NCBI RefSeq assembly: GCF_018283675.1
Contig: NZ_JAGVRK010000001.1
Span: 3,410,001-3,474,000, forward strand
Length of the DNA: 64,000 nt
Direction of reading: 5' to 3'
Origin: Metabacillus flavus
GTDB taxonomy: Bacteria > Bacillota > Bacilli > Bacillales > Bacillaceae
In this document: positions 53,869 to 62,118 of the stretch, piece after piece
Layout: each line of letters opens with the position of its first letter
Position numbering within the stretch: the stretch's first letter is position 1
Translations under genes and position numbers: made by a program
Notes under the pieces: model-generated
Database searches by the model: none
What the model was told of the DNA's origin: nothing
The model's input: the letters and a program-made list of their open reading frames with translations, nothing else

Positions 53869-53952
53869 TTTCTCATATTTAACCGATTTACTATTCACTT
53901 GTCTTTCCCTAAATTCATATTACTGCATAATTATTAAGGTACTGTTTGCCGG

Positions 53953-53976
53953 ATGTTTAGCAATGTAAACATTATA
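53953..53976 (-). promoter_or_regulatory. Possible promoter and operator of the ugp operon
   Basis: A perfect palindrome ATGTTTA-N6-TAAACAT (53953-53972) abuts a TATAAT -10 on the minus strand (53976-53971). No good -35 is seen at the right distance, which fits an activated or weak promoter. The regulator is not identified. Confidence 0.45.
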
Positions 53977-54002
53977 TTTCAACTTCGTTAACTTATTGGA
54001 AA

Positions 54003-54030
54003 AAAGCTCCTCCACATGGAAGAGCTGGTT
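54003..54030. terminator. Terminator of the HAD gene
   Basis: AGCTC-TCC and GGA-GAGCT arms (54006-54027) with a bulge, T runs on both strands; strongest on the minus strand, about 20 bases past the HAD stop. Confidence 0.75.
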
Positions 54031-54048
54031 TTTTTGATTCGGTCTGGA

Positions 54049-54705
54049 TTATTTTTCTTCCAGAAGGCCTTTTAAATCAGAATATATATTCGCTGGTTCG
54101 AACCCTAATGCTGATACAGGCTCCCTTGCCCGATTAATCCAGGCAGTCTTAAATCCAAAGCTTGAAGCACCTGCAATATCCCACTGATTAGAGGACACAA
54201 ATAATATATCGGTTTTATCGAGTCCAAGCTTTTCCATCGCATAACTGTAGGAAGCAGGTGACGGCTTGTACTGTCTGATTTCATCTGCGCTCAAGGCTCC
54301 TATGAGATCTTGAAATCCATTATTTTCAATCAAAGGTTCGAGCATTCCTCTCGTTCCATTAGAATAAATAAACGTTTGTTTACCTTTAAGCTGTTTTAAT
54401 ACTTCTTCCGTTTCTTCGAAGGGACTCAGCTGTTCGTATTCTTTCATTAATTCTGCACATTCTTTTTCGCTCCCTTCTGTGCCATGAATCGCCAAAGAAG
54501 CTCTCAGCGCTTTTTCAGTCAGCTGATCAAAAGGCTCATATTTTTGCAAAATCTGTGTCAAAAAACAGTATTCAAGCTGTTTTTCTCTCCACGTCCGACT
54601 GATTTCCTCCCCTTTTCCCTGAAAATGCTGCTCGCATTTTTCTTTTACAGAGTAAACGTCAAACAAAGTGCCGTAGGCGTCAAATAGAATCGCTTTAATT
54701 GTCAT
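54049..54705 (-). CDS. Haloacid dehalogenase type II family hydrolase
   Basis: Encodes 218 aa. Nucleophile Asp9 in FDAYGTLFDV, Ser/Asn in YSNGT, Lys in YKPSPASY, and VSSNQWDIAGASSFG, which match L-2-haloacid dehalogenases closely. Reaction with natural 2-haloacids is possible but unproven; it may be a phosphatase. Monocistronic with its own terminator. Confidence 0.9.
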   Translation of the reverse strand: MTIKAILFDAYGTLFDVYSVKEKCEQHFQGKGEEISRTWREKQLEYCFLTQILQKYEPFDQLTEKALRASLAIHGTEGSEKECAELMKEYEQLSPFEETEEVLKQLKGKQTFIYSNGTRGMLEPLIENNGFQDLIGALSADEIRQYKPSPASYSYAMEKLGLDKTDILFVSSNQWDIAGASSFGFKTAWINRAREPVSALGFEPANIYSDLKGLLEEK

Positions 54706-54842
54706 GAGAAGGCCTCCTTTGTATCTGTTTTTTATATTTCACAAAACAGCCCCTGCAAAACACTGCAGAATGCTGATAAGTGATTAACATGGTGAAAACG
54801 GGTAAGGTTTGATTACACGCAATAATATTGGAGGATTGAGCC

Positions 54843-55937
54843 ATGGGAAATTACCCGGAACTTTTTGCAGAACAGCTACTCGGACCTTATAAATTAAAAA
54901 ACCGCTTCATTGTCTCGCCGATGACGCGAATCAGTGCAGATGAAGATGGAATGGCTAATTCCCGAATGGAACGCTATTACAAACGCTATGCAAAGGGCGG
55001 ATTTGCCGCCGTTATTTCTGAGGGGATCTATACAGACGGCCGCTACAGCCAGGGCTATTTAAATCAGCCGGGTTTAGTATCCGCCGGCCATATTGCTTCC
55101 TGGAGACCGATTACTGAAACCGTTCAGGATCACGGCGCCCTGATTATTGCCCAGCTCATGCACGCAGGCGGCCAATCTCAGGGAAACATTCATTCAAAAC
55201 AAACAGCAGCACCATCTGCTATTGCCCCTAAAGGCGAACAGCTCGAGTTCTATGGCGGCTCCGGTCCATATGCCGTACCTAAAGAAATGAGTGAACAGGA
55301 TATAACGGAGGTGAAAAGAGGTTTTGCAGCCGCAGCTATGAATGCCCGCCAGGCCGGTTTCAATGGCGTAGAAATTCACGGAGCAAATGGATATCTGCTT
55401 GATCAGTTCCTGACAGCGAGCTTAAATGAGAGAGAAGATTCCTATGGCGGTTCCCTGCAGAACCGGATGAGGCTGTTAATGGAAATCATATATGACGTTC
55501 AGCAGGCGGCAGGAAACGATATGATCATCGGTATCCGGATTTCTCAGGCAAAGGTGTCGGATTCAAATTATAAATGGCCGCATGGAGAGAAGGATGCAGA
55601 AGCGATATTCTCCCTTCTGGGAAAAACACCGCTGGATTATATTCACGTTACGGATGCCAATGGTACTGCATCATCCTTTGGTGACGGCACAAAATCACTT
55701 GCAGCAGCAGCAAAAGAATATAGCGGATTGCCGGTTATCGCCAACGGGCAGCTGCAGGATCCGAGAAAGGCTTCTTCCTTAATTTCCTCTGGAGAAGCTG
55801 ATTTTGTCAGCCTTGGTACAGGAGCTTTAGCCAATCCTGATGCACCGAAGAAGATCAGCAAAGGGAAGGATCTTGAGGCCTTCAATCCTGAGGAAATTCT
55901 CATGCCGCTTGCAAACATAAAAGATTTAGAGCTGTAA
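54843..55937 (+). CDS. NADH:flavin oxidoreductase (Old Yellow Enzyme family)
   Basis: Encodes 364 aa, FMN-binding TIM barrel. Typical blocks are LKNRFIVSPMTR, AQLMHAGGQS, GVEIHGANGYLLDQFL, NEREDSYGGSLQNRMRL and VSLGTGALANPD. Reduces activated double bonds or quinones. GGAGG precedes the start. Monocistronic with a strong terminator. Confidence 0.93.
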   Translation: MGNYPELFAEQLLGPYKLKNRFIVSPMTRISADEDGMANSRMERYYKRYAKGGFAAVISEGIYTDGRYSQGYLNQPGLVSAGHIASWRPITETVQDHGALIIAQLMHAGGQSQGNIHSKQTAAPSAIAPKGEQLEFYGGSGPYAVPKEMSEQDITEVKRGFAAAAMNARQAGFNGVEIHGANGYLLDQFLTASLNEREDSYGGSLQNRMRLLMEIIYDVQQAAGNDMIIGIRISQAKVSDSNYKWPHGEKDAEAIFSLLGKTPLDYIHVTDANGTASSFGDGTKSLAAAAKEYSGLPVIANGQLQDPRKASSLISSGEADFVSLGTGALANPDAPKKISKGKDLEAFNPEEILMPLANIKDLEL

Positions 55938-55945
55938 ATCTTCGA

Positions 55946-55972
55946 GCCGCCGGGACAATCCGGCGGTTTTTT
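55946..55972 (+). terminator. Terminator of the OYE gene
   Basis: GCCGCCGG and CCGGCGG form a 7-bp stem followed by TTTTTT, about 10 bases past the stop codon. Confidence 0.9.
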
Positions 55973-56001
55973 GAATGCCTTCCCTTAAAAAATGATATAA
56001 T
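55971..56001 (+). promoter_or_regulatory. Promoter of the small membrane gene and yidC
   Basis: -35-like TTGAAT at 55971-55976, 19-bp spacer, -10 TATAAT at 55996-56001 with an extended TG. Just after the OYE terminator. Confidence 0.6.
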
Positions 56002-56033
56002 AGAAGCATTACAAAGGAAGGGAGGTGAACTAG

Positions 56034-56405
56034 GTGTTTCTGGATTTGGATTTTTTAAATGATATGAGCCATTTAATTCTGCTGGTAACCCTTGTCGTCT
56101 CGGCTGGCGGAACCCTCGCTTTAGCCTATGTTTCAGGAAAAAGTGTTAAAATGGACATGTCGATAAAAAGAAATTGGCAGCCGGACATATCAGCTCCTAA
56201 ACCCTGCCGCTATTTTATCGGCGGCATGGATCAGCTGCATACTTGGATTATCAGAATTATGAAAATGGCCTCTTCACCAGATGATGACGGGGACCGCCAC
56301 CCCTTCTCGTACGATACACAAGCGATAAAAATACGAGGAGGGCACTTATGCCAAACCATTCATCTATGTTCACGTTCCTTAAACGGTCAAGTTTATTACT
56401 TCTGA
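56034..56405 (+). CDS. Hypothetical small membrane protein upstream of yidC
   Basis: Encodes 123 aa from GTG 56034, with AAGGGAGGTGA upstream. One membrane helix (about 13-33, LILLVTLVVSAGGTLALAY), then a basic and Asp-rich tail. No family is recognised. It runs 58 bases into yidC in another frame, which suggests coupled translation. The last 20 residues, encoded in the overlap, may be of little functional importance. Confidence 0.65.
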   Translation: MFLDLDFLNDMSHLILLVTLVVSAGGTLALAYVSGKSVKMDMSIKRNWQPDISAPKPCRYFIGGMDQLHTWIIRIMKMASSPDDDGDRHPFSYDTQAIKIRGGHLCQTIHLCSRSLNGQVYYF

Positions 56406-57166
56406 CTTTTTCGGTTCTCCTGCTAAGCGGATGCTCGGCAGATCATACACCAATCAATAGCGAGACAACCGGGTTTTTTAACCATTTTGTTGTTTTCCCT
56501 TTTTCTGCTTTGATCAAGTATACTGCTTCTCTATTCGGAGGCAGCTATGGAGTAGCGATTATCCTCGTTACATTTCTAGTCCGTCTGCTCCTTATGCCGT
56601 TCATGATGAAGCAATACAAAAATCAGCAGCAAATGAAGAAAAAAATGGCGATCCTGCAGCCTGAAATGAAAAAGCTTCAGGAAAAATACAAAGACAAGAA
56701 AAAAGACCCGGAATCACAGCGTCTTATGCAGCAGGAAACGCTTCAGCTTTATCAGAAGCATGGGTACAATCCGCTGGCTATGGGCTGTCTGCCGATCCTG
56801 ATCCAGACTCCTATTCTTTTCGGATTTTACTTTGCGATACAAAGAACTCCGGAGATCGCCGCGCATTCCTTTCTCTGGTTCGACCTTGGGCATACGGACG
56901 CCATTATGCCGTTCATCGCAGCAGCCGTTTACTTCCTGCAGGCAAAAGTCTCCCAAATGGATATGCCGGCAGAACAGCAAAAGCAAATGGCCATGGTCGC
57001 CTATGTGATGCCAATTATGATGGGGGCTGCGTCATTCGGAGCAGCTGCATTCCTTCCCCTGTATTGGACCATTGGAGGCATGTTCGTCATTCTGCAGACG
57101 CTGCTTGCAAAGCACCTGTACAAAGAAAAAGATCTTTCTGCTGTTCCAAAAACACTGGAAAATTAG
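56348..57166 (+). CDS. yidC: YidC/Oxa1-family membrane insertase, lipoprotein type
   Basis: Encodes 272 aa. Signal peptide with lipobox LLSGC (Cys29), then five hydrophobic segments with the 60KD_IMP pattern: VAIILVTFLVRLLLMPFM with the conserved Arg, NPLAMGCLPILIQTPILFGFY, and TIGGMFVILQTLLAKHL. Inserts and folds membrane proteins with or without Sec. GAGGAGG is upstream. Bacillus has two such proteins (SpoIIIJ and YqjG); which one this resembles more cannot be told here. Confidence 0.95.
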   Translation: MPNHSSMFTFLKRSSLLLLTFSVLLLSGCSADHTPINSETTGFFNHFVVFPFSALIKYTASLFGGSYGVAIILVTFLVRLLLMPFMMKQYKNQQQMKKKMAILQPEMKKLQEKYKDKKKDPESQRLMQQETLQLYQKHGYNPLAMGCLPILIQTPILFGFYFAIQRTPEIAAHSFLWFDLGHTDAIMPFIAAAVYFLQAKVSQMDMPAEQQKQMAMVAYVMPIMMGAASFGAAAFLPLYWTIGGMFVILQTLLAKHLYKEKDLSAVPKTLEN

Positions 57167-57172
57167 GGTTTC

Positions 57173-57206
57173 AAAGCGCCTCAGCTACGGGGGCGCTTTT
57201 TTTTTG
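57173..57206 (+). terminator. Terminator of yidC
   Basis: AAAGCGCC and GGGCGCTTT form a stem with a 10-base loop and nine T. Confidence 0.88.
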
Positions 57207-57214
57207 GCTTCGGT

Positions 57215-57318
57215 TGTTGAACAGCGGCGCGGAATGTCGAATAGCAGCGAAAGTATGTCGAATAGCCGCCAAGAAATGTCGATTATCAACCGGAAACTGT
57301 CGAAAAGCGCCCATTCGG
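57215..57318. repeat. 21-bp minisatellite, second locus, about five units
   Basis: TGTTGA or TGTCGA starts at 57215, 57235, 57256, 57277 and 57298, periods 20, 21, 21 and 21. The core resembles that at 6861-6965 (TGTCGATTA) but units differ more. Lies between yidC and prfC. No gene frame with a ribosome site crosses it. Confidence 0.8.
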
Positions 57319-57393
57319 CAGTTTTCGCCAAAAAGAGTGGCAGCCGCCAAACTTTTCAAGATAAGCGCACAGCTTTTTATTCCGGTTTTCTCC

Positions 57394-57426
57394 CAAAAAA
57401 AGGACGCCCGGCATTCCGCCGGGCAT
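57394..57426 (-). terminator. Terminator of prfC
   Basis: GCCCGGC and GCCGGGC form a 7-bp GC stem with 5-base loop (57424-57418 with 57412-57406), followed by seven T on the minus strand. Confidence 0.9.
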
Positions 57427-57435
57427 CTTTTCATC

Positions 57436-59025
57436 TTATTGAGCCGTATAGCTCTGATAATCATTGCTCTCAAGCAAATCGATTAGCTTAATGTCTTTGT
57501 TATTATCTCTAAAATAACGGTACGTAAAGGAATTTTCGAAGAGGACAGCGTACTGGCCATAGCGGTCCTTTACGAGCATACTGCGGTTATCGAACTTTTT
57601 GCGGTCCACTTTTTCATCCTCGATCCAGCGGGCAATCCTGTCACCGAGAGACGTCAATTCAATTTCAACACTGTACTCGGAACGCATGCGCTCTTCAAAC
57701 ACTTCGAATTGCAGCTGGCCGACAGCGCCAAGAATGATATCATCTGTAAGCTCCTGGCGGAAGAGCTGAATGGCGCCTTCCTGTACAAGCTGGTCGATTC
57801 CTTTTTTGAATTGCTTCGACTTCATAACATTTTTCGCTCGAACCTTTTTAAACATTTCGGGCGGGAACTGCGGAAGCTCTTCATATTCAAACCGGTCTTT
57901 ACCCGCTACAAGGGTATCCCCGATTTGATAGGCATTGGGGTCGTAGATTCCGATGATATCACCCGGGTAGGCAATGTCCACTGTTTCCCGATCTCCTGCC
58001 ATGAAGGATTGCGACTGTGCAAGCTTAATGACTTTATTCGTTCTGCTTAACGTTACGTTCATTCCGCGTTCGAACGTACCGGAGCAGATACGCAGGAAGG
58101 CGATCCGGTCTCTATGTTTTGTGTTCATATTAGCTTGTATTTTGAAAACATATCCGGAGAAATCCTCTTTTTCCGGCTCGATAAAACCTTCGTTTGTGCG
58201 GCGCGGCTGAGGTGAAGCAGCAAATTGAAGGAACGTATCAAAGAAGGTTTGAACACCAAAATTGGATAGGGCGCTTCCGAAGAATACAGGAGTCAATTCA
58301 CCTTTTCTAACACGTTCAGGATCAAAATCATTGCCGGCCTCATTTAGAAGTTCAAGCTCTCCCAGCGTGTCCTGGTAGGTTGGATTTTCGTAAATATCAG
58401 CTGCTTTTTCTTCCATTTCATTTACTTTATAAACGGTCTCTTCTTCATTCCCATTGAAGCGGACAAATGATTCGGAATAGCGGTCATAAATGCCGAGGAA
58501 GCGTTTCCCCATTCCTACCGGCCAGTTCATCGGATAGGACTCGATGCCGAGTACCTCTTCAATTTCCGCCAGCAGTTCAAGCGGGTCACGCCCTTCACGG
58601 TCCAGCTTGTTCATGAACGTGAATATGGGGATTCCGCGCATCCGGCAGACTTTAAACAGCTTAATTGTTTGCGGCTCGACCCCTTTTGTTGAGTCGATAA
58701 TCATCACTACACTGTCAACGGCAGTCAGGGTACGGTACGTATCTTCACTGAAGTCTTCATGTCCGGGAGTATCCAGAATGTTGACGTGAAATTCATGATA
58801 AGGGAAGCTCATTACACTGGATGTTACAGAGATTCCGCGCTTTTTTTCAATTTCCATCCAGTCGGATGCTGCGAACTTTCCTGATTTCTTTCCTTTTACG
58901 GTACCCGCAGAACGGATCACGTTTCCGAAGAGAAGCAGTTTTTCTGTTAATGTTGTTTTCCCGGCATCCGGGTGGGAAATAATCGCAAACGTTTTGCGCT
59001 TATTAATTTCCTGTTTTAAGTTCAT
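57436..59025 (-). CDS. prfC: Peptide chain release factor 3
   Basis: Encodes 529 aa. GTPase motifs: G1 [14 protein letters not shown]2 region [13 protein letters not shown]3 [15 protein letters not shown]4 NKLDREG. Beta-barrel domains II and III follow. RF3 removes RF1 and RF2 from ribosomes after termination. Many Bacillus species have it and some do not. Monocistronic. Confidence 0.96.
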   Translation of the reverse strand: MNLKQEINKRKTFAIISHPDAGKTTLTEKLLLFGNVIRSAGTVKGKKSGKFAASDWMEIEKKRGISVTSSVMSFPYHEFHVNILDTPGHEDFSEDTYRTLTAVDSVVMIIDSTKGVEPQTIKLFKVCRMRGIPIFTFMNKLDREGRDPLELLAEIEEVLGIESYPMNWPVGMGKRFLGIYDRYSESFVRFNGNEEETVYKVNEMEEKAADIYENPTYQDTLGELELLNEAGNDFDPERVRKGELTPVFFGSALSNFGVQTFFDTFLQFAASPQPRRTNEGFIEPEKEDFSGYVFKIQANMNTKHRDRIAFLRICSGTFERGMNVTLSRTNKVIKLAQSQSFMAGDRETVDIAYPGDIIGIYDPNAYQIGDTLVAGKDRFEYEELPQFPPEMFKKVRAKNVMKSKQFKKGIDQLVQEGAIQLFRQELTDDIILGAVGQLQFEVFEERMRSEYSVEIELTSLGDRIARWIEDEKVDRKKFDNRSMLVKDRYGQYAVLFENSFTYRYFRDNNKDIKLIDLLESNDYQSYTAQ

Positions 59026-59324
59026 GTATATACCTCGTTCTATATCAGTTTATTCAGCTCTTAGAGAAGAGTCGGGTTTAAATATCAAGATGCACTTCAA
59101 AAAATATACCATAAATGAAGGTTAAAAAGCTATCGGGTCCGGTGCCCAATTATCATATTCCACTTGCGCTGAATTGTCTCAATCTTTTGGTTTTCGTGAA
59201 TCCGGCTATTCTTTTTTGCCGAACTGCTGTCGTTTCAGCTTTAAGAACAGACCTATTTTTGCTGCAATAGAAGGAAATACAGAGGACTTTGTCAAAGTTT
59301 CTATAATGAAATGGAGGAATGAAC

Positions 59325-60380
59325 GTGACAGCATCCTTAACAGAACTGCTTCGCATCAATTATCCCATCATCCAAGCGCCAATGGCAGGAGGCATTACCG
59401 GCCCGGAACTGGTTTGCGCTGTGTCCCGCTCAGGCTGCCTCGGCTCAATCGGTGCAGGCTATATGGCACCTGGAGACCTTTCAGCGTTACTCTCAGATAT
59501 CAAAAAGAACATCAATCAGCCCTATTCCGTCAACCTTTTTGTCCCTGAACAGCCTGATGCCTCCCGGAGTGAAATTCAAAATGCGTTTGAAGCCTTGCGC
59601 TCATTCCGTGAAGAACTCCATATAGATGAAAATCCCCCCGTATTTAATGAAGGGACGAGCATTTATGAGGAGCAGCTCGAAATCGTTTTAAAGGAAAAGG
59701 TTCCCGTATGCTCCTTTACCTTTGGCATGCCGGCAAAACACATCATTCAGGAATTAAAGGATAACGGATCCATCGTTATTGGCACGGCCACTTCCGTGAT
59801 GGAAGCAATCCTTCTTGAAGAACAAGGAGTTGATGCCATCGTCGCCCAGGGAAGTGAAGCAGGCGGACACCGCGGAACGTTTTCAGGTCCGCCCTTTCAT
59901 CACATGATGGGGCTGATGTCTCTCATTCCGCAGATTTGCGACTTTGTTAAAATACCCGTCATTGCAGCTGGCGGAATTATGGATGCACGAGGATATAGAG
60001 CTGCCCTTTGCTTAGGAGCGCAGGGCGTTCAAATGGGAACGGCCTTTTTAACGGCTTTTGAGAGCAGCGCTCATCCTGCATACAAAGAAGCGGTTTTGAA
60101 CGCACGCGAGGATCAGGTAGTGGTTACGAATGCTTTCTCAGGAAAAGAAGCACGCGGAATTAAAAATCAGTTCATATATGAAATGGAAAAAGAAACAAGA
60201 ATTCTCCCCTACCCGCTGCAAAATGATTTAACAAAGGAAATCCGAAAAGCGGCTTCGGAACAAAATAACGCAGAGTATATGTCATTATGGTGCGGACAAA
60301 GCCCTAGGCTTAGCCGCAGCCAGTCTGTAGAAAGCCTGGTTCAATCGATTTTATCTTTATCAAAGGATGCGACATTATGA
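59325..60380 (+). CDS. Nitronate monooxygenase family protein
   Basis: Encodes 351 aa from GTG 59325 (MTASLTELLRINYPII). GGAGG at 59313-59317 is 7 bases away; an ATG two codons earlier is too close to it. FMN-binding TIM barrel with YPIIQAPMAGG, the QGSEAGGHRGTF signature, and AAGGIMDARGYRAALCLGAQGVQMGTAF. Oxidises nitronates such as propionate-3-nitronate, or acts as an enoyl reductase relative. Overlaps the next gene by four bases (ATGA). Confidence 0.9.
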   Translation: MTASLTELLRINYPIIQAPMAGGITGPELVCAVSRSGCLGSIGAGYMAPGDLSALLSDIKKNINQPYSVNLFVPEQPDASRSEIQNAFEALRSFREELHIDENPPVFNEGTSIYEEQLEIVLKEKVPVCSFTFGMPAKHIIQELKDNGSIVIGTATSVMEAILLEEQGVDAIVAQGSEAGGHRGTFSGPPFHHMMGLMSLIPQICDFVKIPVIAAGGIMDARGYRAALCLGAQGVQMGTAFLTAFESSAHPAYKEAVLNAREDQVVVTNAFSGKEARGIKNQFIYEMEKETRILPYPLQNDLTKEIRKAASEQNNAEYMSLWCGQSPRLSRSQSVESLVQSILSLSKDATL

Positions 60381-60814
60381 TTGTCACCTTTATACATTCC
60401 GAAGAAGCGGTTCCTCTCAGGCAAAAGCTGCTAAGACCCGGCCAGCCCGTAAGCTCTTGCCGCTACGAGAATGATAATAACGAAAGTTCCTTCCACCTGG
60501 GGTGCTATGAAGATGAACTCCTAATCAGCATTGCAAGCTTTTCGGAAGAAGTCATTCCGCTTCTATCTGGAGATCATCAGTACCGCTTGCGGGGCATGGC
60601 TACCCTGCAGGAATACCGAAACAGAAAGGCAGGCAGCTCTTTGCTTATTAAAGCGGAACAGGTGCTCGCCGAAAGAAAAGTGGATTTGTGGTGGTGCAAT
60701 GCGAGAACAAGTGTGGAAGCGTATTACTTAAAGCAGGGATTGCATCCGGTTGGAGGAGTTTTTGAAATAGAAGGAATCGGACCTCATCAGGTCATGTATA
60801 AACAGTTAAAATAG
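60377..60814 (+). CDS. GNAT-family N-acetyltransferase
   Basis: Encodes 145 aa. The acetyl-CoA region RLRGMATLQEYRNRKAGSSLL is an R/QxxGxG/A-type loop, followed by WWCNARTSVEAYYLKQGL and a closing FEIEGIGPHQVMYK. Substrate unknown. Translationally coupled to the nitronate monooxygenase gene. Confidence 0.88.
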   Translation: MIVTFIHSEEAVPLRQKLLRPGQPVSSCRYENDNNESSFHLGCYEDELLISIASFSEEVIPLLSGDHQYRLRGMATLQEYRNRKAGSSLLIKAEQVLAERKVDLWWCNARTSVEAYYLKQGLHPVGGVFEIEGIGPHQVMYKQLK

Positions 60815-60820
60815 GGATAT

Positions 60821-60900
60821 CCAGTTGGTTTCCGCTGCAGGATGGCTCGCTCTTAGGAAAGCGAGCGCTTAAGTCTCCTCGGTCCCAAGTGCCTGCAGCC
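60821..60900. repeat. Hairpin repeat element, about 80 bp
   Basis: Inverted ends GCTGCAGG and CCTGCAGC with an inner hairpin GCTCGCT/AGCGAGC. It shares the style of the 175-bp elements but is a different, shorter family. No gene. Confidence 0.65.
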
Positions 60901-61060
60901 TATACCGCTTTTGTTCAAAAAAACAACAGTAATCTTTTAGGAAAGAGTCATTTTATTTAGCCAGCTTAAAAACAACTTAAGTCACTCCATCTTTTGATTG
61001 AAAATTTTAATTGAAAATCAGATTAACCTTAAGGTAAGAAAAAGAAGGAGGCGTCTAATA

Positions 61061-61147
61061 ATGCCATTAGAAATATGGATTGCTATCGGAATAGCGCTAT
61101 TTGGCGGGGCACTAGGAAGTCATATGAACAACAAGAAAAAGAGATAA
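61061..61147 (+). CDS. 28-aa small membrane protein
   Basis: A 28-codon frame begins MPLEIWIAIGIALFGG, has one membrane-type helix, and ends in a basic tail HMNNKKKR. AAGGAGG at 61045-61051 is an ideal 9 bases from the ATG. The positive-inside rule puts the tail in the cytosol. Too short for a family call; it could be a regulatory or structural microprotein. Confidence 0.65.
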   Translation: MPLEIWIAIGIALFGGALGSHMNNKKKR

Positions 61148-61191
61148 AAAAAGCCTGCCACTCATTAAAGCTCGAGTAATGAGCTGGCCAT
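61143..61191 (-). terminator. Terminator of the histidine phosphatase
   Basis: A stem of about 11 bp with a bulge (GCCAGCTCATTA with TAATGAGTGGC, arms in 61157-61186) is followed by seven T on the minus strand. May also stop the 28-aa gene on the plus strand. Confidence 0.75.
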
Positions 61192-61773
61192 TTATTTGAT
61201 TTCCAGATGTTTTGTGCAATTATAAAGGCCGCATGACCACTTTGAGTCTTCTATTAGAAGATGCGTGATCGAGGTATTTTTTAATGGCTCACGTTCTTCA
61301 TTCACCGGCGTTAGTTCCTGAAGAAGATGCCTGATAAATGAACCATGGGTCACCATTAGAATGTTCTTTCCGGGATGCTTCTTTAGGATCTCTTCAACAA
61401 ATTCTACCCCTCTTTTTGTCACTTGCCTGGACTGCTCTCTGCCCAGGTCAAGTTCTCTCCAGCCAGTTCCCCATTTGTCCAAACGTTCAGCTTCTGTTGT
61501 TCCTTCAATTTCTCCGCCTCCAGTTTCCCGGATGCGTTCATCTGTTAACACCTCTAATCCTCCATGCTTCTTACTGATGAAATCTGCCGTTTGTTTTGCA
61601 CGTAGCAGCGGACTCGAATAAAGGAGATCCCAATCTTCCCCCTTAAGACGTTCTGCCAGCATTTCCGCTTCTTTAAGCCCTTGTTCATGAAGCGGAATAT
61701 CGGAGCTGCCCTGCGCTCTTCCCTCTATATTCCATTCCGTGATGCCATGTCTGACAATCCCCAACTTAGTCAA
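61192..61773 (-). CDS. Histidine phosphatase family protein
   Basis: Encodes 193 aa. Phosphoglycerate-mutase-like fold with RHG at 8-10 (VRHGITEWN), SSPLLRAKQTA, RIRETGGGEIEG and the second His in VTHGSFI. Likely a phosphatase of small molecules, not a glycolytic mutase (gpmI supplies that). Monocistronic. Confidence 0.92.
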   Translation of the reverse strand: MTKLGIVRHGITEWNIEGRAQGSSDIPLHEQGLKEAEMLAERLKGEDWDLLYSSPLLRAKQTADFISKKHGGLEVLTDERIRETGGGEIEGTTEAERLDKWGTGWRELDLGREQSRQVTKRGVEFVEEILKKHPGKNILMVTHGSFIRHLLQELTPVNEEREPLKNTSITHLLIEDSKWSCGLYNCTKHLEIK

Positions 61774-61846
61774 TTATTCCACTTCCATTCTTTAAATTTC
61801 TTAGTGTTATAGACTATTTTATCGCGTTCTGATGGACAAGTCTCCA

Positions 61847-61875
61847 TTGACACATTACATAGGCCATGATAATAT
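61847..61875 (+). promoter_or_regulatory. Strong sigma-A promoter ahead of the SAM riboswitch
   Basis: Consensus -35 TTGACA at 61847-61852, 17-bp spacer, -10 TAATAT at 61870-61875, extended TG. Start expected near 61882, giving a leader of about 237 bases. Confidence 0.88.
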
Positions 61876-61910
61876 ACTTAAAACCAAGTAATTATATAGG
61901 ATTAATTAAA

Positions 61911-62062
61911 TTATCAAGAGTGAACGAGAGAACTGGCTCTATGACTTCACAGCAACCTCCATTTGGAAAGGTGCTCCTACCAGCAAAGCGCGATGCTTTG
62001 GCCGATAAAGAAATGTTGACCGTAAACTTTCTTAGCAGCCAATGCCAAAGAAGGTTTTTTTA
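61911..62062 (+). promoter_or_regulatory. SAM-I (S-box) riboswitch with transcription terminator
   Basis: The aptamer (61911-62008) has the S-box elements in order: TTATCAAGAG, GAGAACTGGCTCTATGA, CAGCAACCTCC, AAGGTGCTCCTACCAGCA and the closing GATAA, which pairs with TTATC to form P1. A 9-bp terminator stem (62025-62033 with 62048-62056) and a run of seven T follow. When SAM is abundant, transcription should stop before the hydrolase gene. Confidence 0.93.
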
Positions 62063-62118
62063 TTTGGCTGTTTCAAAGCTATCAAACAGAGTCTATTGTT
62101 TTAAGGAGGAAGGCAGTT

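Noticed and set aside
57064-57491. Genes on both strands between yidC and prfC
   Set aside because: They span the yidC terminator, the minisatellite and the prfC terminator and have no start signal.
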